This document shows positions 7,287 through 13,557 of a DNA stretch of 13,842 nucleotides, piece by piece; positions within the stretch are counted from its first letter, which is position 1; each line of letters starts with the position of its first letter. The stretch is from the NCBI GenBank assembly GCA_021779655.1, contig JAJYAF010000020.1, forward strand, positions 1 through 13,842, given 5' to 3'. The notes below the pieces were generated by a model. It searched no databases and was not told the DNA's origin. It saw only the letters and a program-made list of their open reading frames with translations. The stretch comes from Pseudomonadota bacterium. Lineage in GTDB: Bacteria > Pseudomonadota > Alphaproteobacteria > Acetobacterales > Acetobacteraceae. Both the position numbers and the translations under genes were made by a program.

Positions 7287-7853
7287 ATGAAACAGCAGGC
7301 AAACCTCATCCGCGCCGGCCAGGTGATCGAACACGAGGGCCAGCGATGGACCGTGCTCAAGCAGCAGATCATCACGCCCGGCAAGGGCGGCGCCTTCATT
7401 CAGGTGGAGATGCGCAACCTGAAAACCGGCAACAAGACCAACGAGCGCTGGCGCACCGCCGACACGGTGGAGCGCCTGACCACCGAGGACCGGGATTACG
7501 TCTATTCCTATACCGACGGCGACAACCTGGTGCTGATGGACCCGGAAACCTATGAGCAGTTCATGGTTCCCGTGGCGCTGCTGGGCGATGCGGCGCCCTT
7601 CCTGCAGGACAACATGGCGATGTCGGTGGCGCTGGTGGAAGGCGACCCGGTCGGCATCACGCTGCCCCCGCACGTGACACTGGAGATCGTCGAGGCCGAC
7701 CCGGTGGTGAAGGGCCAGACGGCATCGAGTTCCTACAAGCCGGCCAAGCTCTCCAACGGCGTCAAGACCCTGGTTCCGCCTTTCATCGAGGCCGGGGAGC
7801 GCGTGGTGGTGCGCACCGAGGACGGCTCCTACGTGGAGCGGGCGAAGGGCTGA
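7287..7853 (+). CDS. efp: Translation elongation factor P
   Basis: EF-P binds ribosomes stalled on polyproline stretches and helps peptide-bond formation. The 188-residue length is standard. The N-terminal KOW-like domain contains TPGKGGAFIQ with Lys33 at the loop tip, the residue expected to be beta-lysylated by EpmA. The two OB-fold domains follow (TADTVERL, DNLVLMDPETYEQ, then GITLPPHVTLEIVEADPVVK), ending in VPPFIEAGERVVVRTEDGSY. The GKGG form of the loop matches the EpmA-modified class, in agreement with the neighbouring epmA. The start at 7287 has only a weak AAGAG before it. The 156-base gap to epmA must hold both promoters; no convincing hexamers were found. It opens a plus-strand run ending at 11615. 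Confidence 0.97.
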   Translation: MKQQANLIRAGQVIEHEGQRWTVLKQQIITPGKGGAFIQVEMRNLKTGNKTNERWRTADTVERLTTEDRDYVYSYTDGDNLVLMDPETYEQFMVPVALLGDAAPFLQDNMAMSVALVEGDPVGITLPPHVTLEIVEADPVVKGQTASSSYKPAKLSNGVKTLVPPFIEAGERVVVRTEDGSYVERAKG

Positions 7854-7862
7854 GCCGCCGCC

Positions 7863-8690
7863 ATGATGCCCCGGCTTTCCCCGCACATGACCGTGATGCA
7901 CGCCGCCGCGCAAAAGGCGGCGAGGCGCCTGTTGCGGGATTTCGCCGAGGTGGAGAATTTGCAGGTCAGCGTGAAGGGGCCGGGGGATTTCGTTTCTCAG
8001 GCCGACCTGCGGGCCGAGGCGAGCCTGCGCGAGGATCTGGCCAAGGCCCGGCCCGGCTATGCGATGCTGATGGAGGAGGGCGGGGCGACGGGCTCGGAGA
8101 AATGGGCCTGGCGCTGGGTGGTGGACCCGCTGGACGGGACGACGAATTTTCTGCACGGGATTCCGCACTGGGCGATTTCCATCGGGCTGGAGAAGCGTTC
8201 GAGCGACGGCAGCACGGAGGTCATGGCCGGGGTGGTTTATTCACCCGCGAACAATGAATTGTTCTGGGCGGAGAAGGGTTCCGGCGCCTTTGTGAACGAC
8301 CGGCGGCTCCGCGTTTCCGCGCGGCGGGAGTTGCGGGATTCGGTATTCGCCACCGGGATTCCGTTCGCGGTTTCAACCGATCGCAACCGGCTCGCCTTCG
8401 CCCGCGCCATGCGCGCGCTGATGCCGCAGGTCGCCGGGATCCGCCGGTTCGGCTCGGCCGCGCTGGATCTGGCCTGGACCGCCGCCGGGCGGTACGATGG
8501 ATATTGGGAAATCGGCATCAAGCCCTGGGACATCGCGGCGGGCATGCTGATCGTGCGCGAGGCCGGCGGCTACGCCACCGATGGCGAGGGCAAGGACAAC
8601 GTCGGCGAAACCATCGTGGCCGCCAATCCGCACCTGCACGCCAAATTGCTGGAAGTCGTGGCCGATGGTCTGGCAGTGGGCGGGGCTTGA
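7863..8690 (+). CDS. suhB: Inositol-1-monophosphatase family protein (SuhB-like)
   Basis: This is a 275-residue Mg-dependent sugar-phosphatase fold protein. Visible metal-site motifs are DFVSQAD (42-48), MEEGG (70-74, Glu71/Glu72), WVVDPLDGTTNFLHGIPHWA (85-104, Asp88 and Asp91) and KPWDIAAGMLIVREAGG (220-236, Asp223). Strongest resemblance is to SuhB, the inositol-1-phosphatase that in E. coli also acts in ribosomal RNA antitermination; other family members (for example histidinol-phosphatase or nucleotide phosphatases) share these motifs, so the substrate is not certain. It starts 9 bases after the efp stop, with GAAGGG inside the end of efp as a possible ribosome site, so the two are probably co-transcribed. 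The next gene begins at or before its end. Confidence 0.88.
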   Translation: MMPRLSPHMTVMHAAAQKAARRLLRDFAEVENLQVSVKGPGDFVSQADLRAEASLREDLAKARPGYAMLMEEGGATGSEKWAWRWVVDPLDGTTNFLHGIPHWAISIGLEKRSSDGSTEVMAGVVYSPANNELFWAEKGSGAFVNDRRLRVSARRELRDSVFATGIPFAVSTDRNRLAFARAMRALMPQVAGIRRFGSAALDLAWTAAGRYDGYWEIGIKPWDIAAGMLIVREAGGYATDGEGKDNVGETIVAANPHLHAKLLEVVADGLAVGGA

Positions 8691-8706
8691 CGGTAAACGG
8701 GAGGGC

Positions 8707-9336
8707 GTGAAACCGCATCTGCCGCTGATCGCCGGGTTTTTGCTGCTGCTCGCGCCCCTGGCCCGGGCGCAGGTGATCATCAACCATGCGGCGCTTGACC
8801 AGCTTGCGGGCATTTCGCCCGCACCGCCCGCGCCGCCGGTCCGCCAGCCTCCCGCGCCCCGGAGGCTGGCCGGGCATGAGCCCGGTCATGGCGGGGTAAA
8901 AGTCACGTTCCGGCCGGCTCATGCCAAACCGCCGCGCGCGGCCGGCTCCAAGTCCCCGGCCGCCCTGCCTGCCGCGCCCCTGCCTGCCACGCCCCTGCCT
9001 GCCGCCGTCAAGCCACCCCTCAAGCCCGCTTCGCCCCCGGCATTGCTGCCCGCCGTTCTGCATTTCGCCACGGGCTCCGCCGCGCTGCCATCCGCCGCCG
9101 CCGCCATCCTCCGGCCGTTTTGCGGCACCAGCGCCGGGCCGATTTTCATCGACGCCCATGCCGCGCCGGACCCGGCCGACCCCTCCGCCGCCGTGCGGCT
9201 TTCGCTAAGCCGGGCCTTCGCCGTCCGCGATGCGCTTGCCGCTTGCGGCATCGCCTCGGCGCGCATCATTCCAAGAGCCGACGGCGCCGCGCAAAGCGGC
9301 GATACGGATGCGGCCCGGATTACCGCCACGCCATGA
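8707..9336 (+). CDS. Small secreted protein with a Pro-rich linker and a C-terminal OmpA-like domain
   Basis: From GTG at 8707 the product has 209 residues: a signal peptide (hydrophobic core LPLIAGFLLLLAPLA, cleavage probably after ARA at 19-21), a Pro/Ala/Lys-rich linker (about 38-115, including tandem LPA repeats), and an OmpA/MotB-type domain (about 117-195: AVLHFATGSAAL, IFIDAHA, RLSLSRAFAVRDAL, GIASARI). Such domains bind the diaminopimelate peptide of peptidoglycan. The domain is short and ends without the usual NRRVE-type strand. An in-frame ATG at 8665, overlapping suhB by 26 bases with GGAAG nine bases before it, would add 14 polar residues ahead of the signal sequence and is a real alternative; GGGAGG before the GTG is very close. 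The stop overlaps the next ATG as ATGA, so translation is coupled to the MotA-like gene. No specific name is recognised. Confidence 0.75.
   Translation: MKPHLPLIAGFLLLLAPLARAQVIINHAALDQLAGISPAPPAPPVRQPPAPRRLAGHEPGHGGVKVTFRPAHAKPPRAAGSKSPAALPAAPLPATPLPAAVKPPLKPASPPALLPAVLHFATGSAALPSAAAAILRPFCGTSAGPIFIDAHAAPDPADPSAAVRLSLSRAFAVRDALAACGIASARIIPRADGAAQSGDTDAARITATP
8962..9006 (+). repeat. Three tandem 15-base units in the linker of the OmpA-like gene
   Basis: Units at 8962-8976, 8977-8991 and 8992-9006 share ccctgcctgcc and differ at one to three bases. They encode three LPA-containing pentapeptides. Copy number could vary between strains without breaking the frame. Confidence 0.75.
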
Positions 9337-10475
9337 GCAAGCCCACGAACTACCTGGTGCGGATGCTGGTGTTCCTGCTGCTGGTTTACGGCACCGGCGC
9401 GCTGCTGGCTCCCCAACTGGCGCGATTCTTCCTGGCGAATCCGCTGATCAACTCGGTCATCATCGTGGTGGAGCTGTTCGGGGTCGCCTGGAATTTGCGG
9501 CAGGTACTACGTCTTTATCCGGAATCCCGCTGGGTCGAGCATTTCCGCCGTACCCGTCAGCCCTTGCAGCAGGCCGTCCCACCGGTCCTGCTGGCGCCGA
9601 TGGCCAGGATGCTGCAAAGCCGCGCCGAGGGAGAGCGGCGGATCACGCTTTCCGGGACGGCGATGCGCACGCTGCTGGACGGCATCGCCTCGCGCCTGGA
9701 CGAATCGCGGGAGCTTTCCCGCTACGTCACCGGCGTGATGATCTTCCTTGGCCTGCTCGGCACCTTCTGGGGATTGCTGCACACCGTTTCCTCGGTGGCC
9801 GCGGTCATCAACGGCATGAACCTCGCCGGTGGCGATGTTAACGCGATGTTCGCCCAGCTTAAATCCGGGCTCGCGCAGACGCTGGCCGGCATGGGCACCG
9901 CTTTTTCCGCCTCGATGTTCGGGTTGTCCGGCGCGCTCATTCTCGGCTTTCTCGATCTCACCGCCGGGCAGGCGATGAACCGGTTTTTTAACGAGCTGGA
10001 AGAGTGGCTGGCCGGGCTGACGCGGCTTTCGACCGGCGTGCTGGGCGGCGACGGAGAGGCCACGGTGCCGGCCTATATGCAGGCGCTGATGGAGCAGACG
10101 GCGGAGAACATGGAATCGTTGCAGCGGTTGCTGAGCCGGGGCGAGGACGCGCGGGGGCAAACCAGCACGGCCCTGCACGGCTTCGCCGGGCAGATGGCAA
10201 CCCTGTCCGACACGCTGCGCGCCAGCCAGCAGCTGATGGCGAAAATAGCCGAAGCGCAGGTGGCAATGGCACCGGCACTGACACGGCTGGCCAATGCCGG
10301 CGCCGAAAGCAACGACGATATCGCGCGCGCGCATCTGCGCAATATCGAACTGCTGCTGAACCGGCTGATCAACGAAACGGAGCATGGCCGGACGCAGATG
10401 ACCGCGGAGCTGCGCAGCGATTTGAAGATGCTGACCCGCACGCTGGCCGCGGCCAAAGAGGAGAAGCGGGCGTAA
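9333..10475 (+). CDS. MotA/TolQ/ExbB-type proton channel protein with a long C-terminal tail
   Basis: The 380-residue protein has four likely membrane helices: about 9-27, 36-56, 131-153 (VTGVMIFLGLLGTFWGLLHTV) and 184-210 (LAGMGTAFSASMFGLSGALILGFLDL). Helices 3 and 4 carry the Gly-rich pattern of MotA, TolQ, ExbB and ZorA, the pentameric part of proton-driven 5:2 motors in the inner membrane. A cytoplasmic loop separates helices 2 and 3. After helix 4 a tail of about 165 residues, Gln/Ala/Leu-rich and probably helical, extends into the cytoplasm, unlike short TolQ/ExbB ends. The ATG overlaps the stop of the small OmpA-like gene (ATGA), and the MotB-like partner starts directly after its stop. 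No flagellar genes are nearby, so this is not assigned to the flagellar stator; I associate such pairs with alphaproteobacterial genomes, with unknown function. Confidence 0.88.
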   Translation: MSKPTNYLVRMLVFLLLVYGTGALLAPQLARFFLANPLINSVIIVVELFGVAWNLRQVLRLYPESRWVEHFRRTRQPLQQAVPPVLLAPMARMLQSRAEGERRITLSGTAMRTLLDGIASRLDESRELSRYVTGVMIFLGLLGTFWGLLHTVSSVAAVINGMNLAGGDVNAMFAQLKSGLAQTLAGMGTAFSASMFGLSGALILGFLDLTAGQAMNRFFNELEEWLAGLTRLSTGVLGGDGEATVPAYMQALMEQTAENMESLQRLLSRGEDARGQTSTALHGFAGQMATLSDTLRASQQLMAKIAEAQVAMAPALTRLANAGAESNDDIARAHLRNIELLLNRLINETEHGRTQMTAELRSDLKMLTRTLAAAKEEKRA

Positions 10476-11615
10476 ATGGCTTTGCGGCACCGGAGGGAAA
10501 ACGGGCTGGATGCGTGGCCGGGTTATGTGGACGCGCTCTCGACCCTGCTCATGGTCACGATTTTCGTGCTGCTGGTATTCGTCCTGGCGGAGGCGTTTCT
10601 CTCCTCCGCGCTCACGGGAAGCGACAACACCATCAACCGGCTCAAGGATCAGATCGCGCAGCTTTCCTCCGCACTTGCGCTGGAGAAATCCAGTTCGGCG
10701 AATTTGAGCCAGGAACTCGCGGCGCTGAATGCCGAGCTGGCGCAGGCCAGGACCGCGAACGCCGGATTGAGCGCGCAGCTGGCGGCGGCCAATGGGAACC
10801 TCGCCACGCTCACCACGGCCGAGGACAGCCTGCGGGCGCAGCTTTCGGCCGCGCAGGCGCAGGTCAGCGCGCAAGCCGCCCGGCTCGCCGCCCTGCAATC
10901 GCAGCTTCCGCCGGGCAGCGGCGGATTGCAGGACCAGCTGGCGCAGGCACGCGCGGGCCTTGCGGCGCAGACGCAGATCTCCCAGGCCGCGCTGCGCGAG
11001 GTCGACCTGCTGAACCAGCAGCTTGCCGCGCTGCGGCTACAGATCGCGATGCTGGCGCAGGCCCTGGATGTCGCCCAGGCGGCGGATGCGAAGGAACACG
11101 TGCAGATCGCCGATCTGGGCAGGCAGCTGAACGAGGCGCTGGCCCGCAAGGTGGAAGAGCTGCAATCCTATCGCAGCGAGTTTTTCGGCACGTTGCGGGC
11201 CATTCTGGCGAACGAGCCCAATATCCGTGTCATCGGAGACCGTTTCGTTTTCGAAAGCGACGTGCTGTTTCCCGTGGACCAGGCAACCCTCACCCCCGCC
11301 GGCCAGGCGGAGATTGCCGATGTGGCGCGCGTCATCGGCGAAATCGCGGAAAAGATCCCGCCGAACATAAACTGGGTGCTCTCGGTCGACGGCTATGCCG
11401 ACGCGCAGCCGATCGAGGGCGGGCCTTATCGTTCGAATCTGGAACTCTCGGCGGCGCGCGCGCTCGCCGTGGTTAGTCTGCTGGTTCGTGACGGCGTGCC
11501 GGCGGATCGTATCGTTGCAACCGCCAACGGCGATGCCAACCCGATCGCGCCGGGAAACAAGCCCGCCGATTACGCGCAGAACCGCCGGATCGAATTCCGC
11601 CTGACGAGCCGGTGA
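10476..11615 (+). CDS. MotB-like protein: membrane anchor, long coiled coil and OmpA peptidoglycan-binding domain
   Basis: The 379-residue protein has a short basic cytoplasmic N-terminus, one membrane helix (about 14-42, WPGYVDALSTLLMVTIFVLL), about 185 residues of Ala/Leu/Gln-rich coiled coil (50-142 and 150-235, broken by PPGSGG at 145-150) and an OmpA/MotB domain (about 245-379: RVIGDRFVFESDVLF, LSVDGYADAQPI, LSAARALAVVSLL, NRRIEFRLTSR). Asp19 at the start of the helix matches the proton-carrying Asp of MotB and ZorB. Asp305 and Arg328 sit where OmpA domains hold the peptidoglycan peptide. Together with the preceding gene this makes a proton-driven channel tied to the cell wall. It begins at the base after the preceding stop, with GAGGAG inside that gene as ribosome site. 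It is the last gene of the plus-strand run and faces the DUF1150 gene across 115 bases, where no convincing terminator was seen. Confidence 0.9.
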   Translation: MALRHRRENGLDAWPGYVDALSTLLMVTIFVLLVFVLAEAFLSSALTGSDNTINRLKDQIAQLSSALALEKSSSANLSQELAALNAELAQARTANAGLSAQLAAANGNLATLTTAEDSLRAQLSAAQAQVSAQAARLAALQSQLPPGSGGLQDQLAQARAGLAAQTQISQAALREVDLLNQQLAALRLQIAMLAQALDVAQAADAKEHVQIADLGRQLNEALARKVEELQSYRSEFFGTLRAILANEPNIRVIGDRFVFESDVLFPVDQATLTPAGQAEIADVARVIGEIAEKIPPNINWVLSVDGYADAQPIEGGPYRSNLELSAARALAVVSLLVRDGVPADRIVATANGDANPIAPGNKPADYAQNRRIEFRLTSR

Positions 11616-11730
11616 GGCATGGCGGGAAAGCGCCGCCAGAGCCGCATGGCCGCGATGCTTTCCGGCGGCATGGAAGCCGGCGCGATTGGGCGGAAATCGA
11701 GCGAAAGCGGGAAGCTGTCTCCGGTTGGCT

Positions 11731-11985
11731 TTAATGCACCAGGTTGGGCACCATGTCGTGTTGAATGATCGCCGCTTGGGCCAGGGTTGCGTCCGAGGCG
11801 ATCGCCATCGGCGTTCCGTCGGCGGCATGGATGGCGAAGGCCGGGCCCATTTCCGTCATCACCGGCTTGACGAAAGCGATTTCGCTGATGCCCAGCACCG
11901 CGAGTTCGGCGGTCGAGATGCGGTGGATGTCGATCACCGTTCCGGGAAGGTTATCGGCGGAACGGTCACGAATTTTTGCATCCAT
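11731..11985 (-). CDS. DUF1150 family protein
   Basis: This 84-residue protein matches the DUF1150 pattern: ISTAELAVLGISEIAFVKPV (23-42), a central AFAIHAADGTPMAIASD (49-65) and an end of AQAAIIQHDMVPNLVH. The family is small, soluble and mostly alphaproteobacterial, and its function is unknown. AAAGGA seven bases before the ATG supports the start. It follows the small heat-shock gene on the same strand after about 94 bases, the arrangement commonly seen for this family, so heat-linked expression is a reasonable inference. It has no signal peptide or membrane segment. Confidence 0.9.
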   Translation of the reverse strand: MDAKIRDRSADNLPGTVIDIHRISTAELAVLGISEIAFVKPVMTEMGPAFAIHAADGTPMAIASDATLAQAAIIQHDMVPNLVH

Positions 11986-12079
11986 GGTTTTATCCTTTCT
12001 ACGCCTGGTTGTTTATTTAGGCTTCAGAAGTCGTTTTGCTTTCATCCAAGCAGGGCCGTCGCGCCTGGTAGGGGCCGCA

Positions 12080-12553
12080 TCAGCCATCGGATGAATCCGA
12101 TTTCGCATCGACCGTGCGGCTCGCCCCAACCGGTGGCCTTATCTGCCCCTTGCTGATCGGGATGGTCTTAACCACGGGCTGCGGCACCGGCCGCACCAGA
12201 TCGACATGCAATAGCCCGTTATCCAGCCAGGCGCCTTTGACATCGATACCTTCGGCGATCACGAAGGCCCGCTGAAACTGCCGGGCCGCGATGCCGCGAT
12301 GAAGGAAGACTCTGCCGTGCCCGTCGTCAGTCTGGCGGCCACGGATTACCAACTGGTTATCTTCCAGGGTGATCTGCAGATCATCCATGGTAAAGCCCGC
12401 CACGGCCAGGGTGATCCGCAGGCTGATCGGGCTGAGCTGCTCGATATTATAGGGCGGGTAGCCGTCGGAAGACGTTTTGGCGGCCCTCTCGATCATCTGT
12501 TCCAGATGGTCGAAGCCAAGAAACATCGGTGAGGCAAAGACGCGGGTGTTCAT
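12080..12553 (-). CDS. Small heat-shock protein (Hsp20/IbpA type)
   Basis: This 157-residue chaperone would hold unfolding proteins for later refolding by DnaK/ClpB. The alpha-crystallin domain spans about 33-125 (YPPYNIEQ, LRITLAVAGF, LVIRGRQ, FLHRGIAARQFQRAFVIAEG, GAWLDNGLLHVDL) and is followed by the C-terminal I-x-I anchor (IPI, 131-133) and a polar tail. The start is placed at the ATG at 12553, giving MNTRVFASPMFLGFDHLEQM, typical of IbpA-like proteins, with GGGGGAG nine bases upstream. An ATG at 12571 overlaps that ribosome site and is less likely. The leader just upstream looks like a ROSE-type RNA thermometer. DUF1150 follows in the same direction; def is divergent. Confidence 0.95.
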   Translation of the reverse strand: MNTRVFASPMFLGFDHLEQMIERAAKTSSDGYPPYNIEQLSPISLRITLAVAGFTMDDLQITLEDNQLVIRGRQTDDGHGRVFLHRGIAARQFQRAFVIAEGIDVKGAWLDNGLLHVDLVRPVPQPVVKTIPISKGQIRPPVGASRTVDAKSDSSDG

Positions 12554-12595
12554 CTCGAATGGCTCCCCCATATGAGCGAAGCGGGACGGCCCCGG
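12554..12595 (-). promoter_or_regulatory. Possible ROSE-like RNA thermometer in the hsp20 leader
   Basis: In the transcript, UCGCU (12575-12579) lies shortly before GGGGGAGC (12562-12569), the ribosome site. GCUC (12574-12577) can pair with GAGC (12562-12565), and further upstream UCCC and GGC can pair with GGGG and GCC flanking the same site. ROSE elements upstream of alphaproteobacterial hsp20 genes and of E. coli ibpA have a conserved UYGCU motif that pairs with the Shine-Dalgarno region. The match is by eye on a short motif; the upper ROSE hairpins were not resolved. Confidence 0.4.
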
Positions 12596-12687
12596 AATCG
12601 GCTGCCGGTCCAGTCCATGTTGTCACAACCATGACGAACCGCAAGGGCGTAATTGCCCTCAAGCCATACCGGGGATAAAGCCGTGAC

Positions 12688-13233
12688 ATGTTGACAACAG
12701 ATCGTGAACTGGCGGTCGAGACCCTGGCGATCCTCATCGTGCCCCATCCGGGGCTGCGCAAAACCGCCCGGCCGGTCAAGGCCGAGGACAAGGAGGCGTT
12801 GCGGGACCTGATCCCGGCGCTGTACGCCACCATGTACAAGGCGCCGGGAATCGGCCTGGCCGCGCCGCAGGTGGGCAGGCTGCTGCGCCTGCTGGTGATC
12901 GACCTCAAGCCCGAGGGCACGCCGACGCCGCTCACCATGATCAACCCCGAGATCGTCGCGAAGTCCGAGGAGCTGGCGACCAGGGAGGAGGGCTGCCTTT
13001 CGCTTCCCGATCAATACGCGGAGGTCACCCGCCCGGCCCGGATCAAGGCCCGGTACGAGGATGAGAGCGGGATGCGGCGGGAGATCGCGGCCGAGGGACT
13101 GCTCGCCGCCTGCATCCAGCACGAGATCGACCATCTGAACGGCGTGCTGTTCGTGGATTATCTCTCGCCGCTCAAGCGCAACATGCTGCTGCGCAAGCTG
13201 GCCAAGGAACAGAAGGAAAAGCGCGGCAGGTAG
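12688..13233 (+). CDS. def: Peptide deformylase
   Basis: The enzyme removes the formyl group from the initiating Met of new proteins. The 181-residue product shows all three family motifs: GIGLAAPQVG (54-63), EEGCLSLP (100-107, metal ligand Cys103) and QHEIDHLNG (144-152, His145, Glu146, His149), followed by FVDYLSPLKR. The ATG at 12688 gives about 10 residues before the conserved TLAILIVPHPGLRK; GGGGA lies about 12 bases before it, a weak site. A loose TTGCCC/ATAAAG pair at 12653-12680 might be a promoter giving an almost leaderless message. In many bacteria fmt follows def directly; here it does not, and the DNA downstream changes character. Confidence 0.97.
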   Translation: MLTTDRELAVETLAILIVPHPGLRKTARPVKAEDKEALRDLIPALYATMYKAPGIGLAAPQVGRLLRLLVIDLKPEGTPTPLTMINPEIVAKSEELATREEGCLSLPDQYAEVTRPARIKARYEDESGMRREIAAEGLLAACIQHEIDHLNGVLFVDYLSPLKRNMLLRKLAKEQKEKRGR

Positions 13234-13491
13234 CGGCTAAACCCTGCTTCCGCCCGGCAAAAGGCTCGTTTCACTGTCGCGCATGACAAGCATGCCGCGC
13301 CGCAAAAGCGGGTACCACCTGACTGGGGCGGTTTTCCGAAAGTCTTGAGTAGCTTTCTTGTCGCGCATGCCCTGAGTTACGCGACAGTCTTGGTTCGCTT
13401 GCCCCGTCGGTGTTGGTGTCGTGGTGATGCCAATATCAAGAATTCTGCACCGGCCAAAAGCGGGCAAAGGGCCGCGGAGTAACGCACGCGC
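13234..13491. other. Gene-free junction after def
   Basis: No credible gene is seen here on either strand; a 76-codon minus-strand frame at 13237-13467 has no recognisable features. The stretch holds the TGTCGCGCATG repeats at 13275-13386, a small CCGC-AAAA-GCGG hairpin at 13300-13311, and AAAAGCGGG repeated near 13304 and 13456. It separates the GC-rich housekeeping region from the AT-richer promoter of the ATPase gene, so it is the probable boundary of inserted DNA. Confidence 0.6.
13275..13386. repeat. Repeated TGTCGCGCATG motifs, possible transposon end
   Basis: TGTCGCGCATG occurs at 13275-13285 and again at 13359-13369 in the same direction. An inverted core, CGCGACA, lies at 13380-13386. 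The first two copies also share the preceding TTTC at a similar distance. Ends starting with TGT and holding several copies of a transposase-binding site are typical of Tn7-like and Tn5053-like elements. No transposase gene or target-site duplication is visible in the window, so this stays tentative. Confidence 0.4.
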
Positions 13492-13521
13492 TTGACAGAG
13501 AGTACCTTATTTAGGTATTTT
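13492..13521 (+). promoter_or_regulatory. Promoter of the AAA ATPase gene
   Basis: A perfect TTGACA -35 box (13492-13497) is followed after 18 bases by TATTTT (13516-13521); TATTAT at 13521-13526 is a better -10 but too far. The surrounding 60 bases are strongly AT-rich, in contrast to the rest of the window. A start point near 13528 would leave a leader of about 30 bases. Confidence 0.6.
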
Positions 13522-13552
13522 ATTATCATAAGATAAATCACCTAAATTAGGT
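13503..13552. promoter_or_regulatory. Two related operator palindromes at the ATPase promoter
   Basis: Site 1, TACCTTATTTAGGTA (13503-13517), lies between the -35 and -10 boxes and has one mismatched pair. Site 2, ACCTAAATTAGGT (13540-13552), is a perfect palindrome around a central A and ends 5 bases before the start codon. Their centres are 36 bases apart. Midway lies TTATC-ATAA-GATAA (13523-13536). Two copies of one palindrome bracketing the start of transcription strongly suggest a dimeric repressor; the regulator is not visible in the window. Confidence 0.6.
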
Positions 13553-13557
13553 ACAAA

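Noticed and set aside
8707..11615. Zorya defence system (ZorA/ZorB) based on the MotA-like and MotB-like pair
   Set aside because: No ZorC, ZorD or ZorE-like gene is adjacent; neighbours are housekeeping genes and the base composition matches them.
11632..11700. GC-rich hairpins between the MotB-like and DUF1150 genes as a terminator
   Set aside because: Arms of 4-6 bases only, no T-tract, and several competing pairings.
11619..11768. 49-codon plus-strand frame just after the MotB-like gene (starts MAGKRRQSRMAAM)
   Set aside because: No ribosome site beyond GTGAG, no recognisable motif, and it runs into the end of the convergent DUF1150 gene.
12554..12571. Earlier ATG of Hsp20 at 12571
   Set aside because: It overlaps the GGGGGAG ribosome site of the better-supported ATG at 12553.
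12619..12699. Two short palindromes, GTTGTCACAAC (12619-12629) and TGTTGACAACA (12689-12699), between hsp20 and def
   Set aside because: Arms of only 5 bases and different spacing; the second lies in the def start codon region. They may be coincidental.
13237..13467. 76-codon minus-strand frame in the region after def
   Set aside because: It is made of the repeat array and shows no domain, ribosome site or codon bias like its surroundings.
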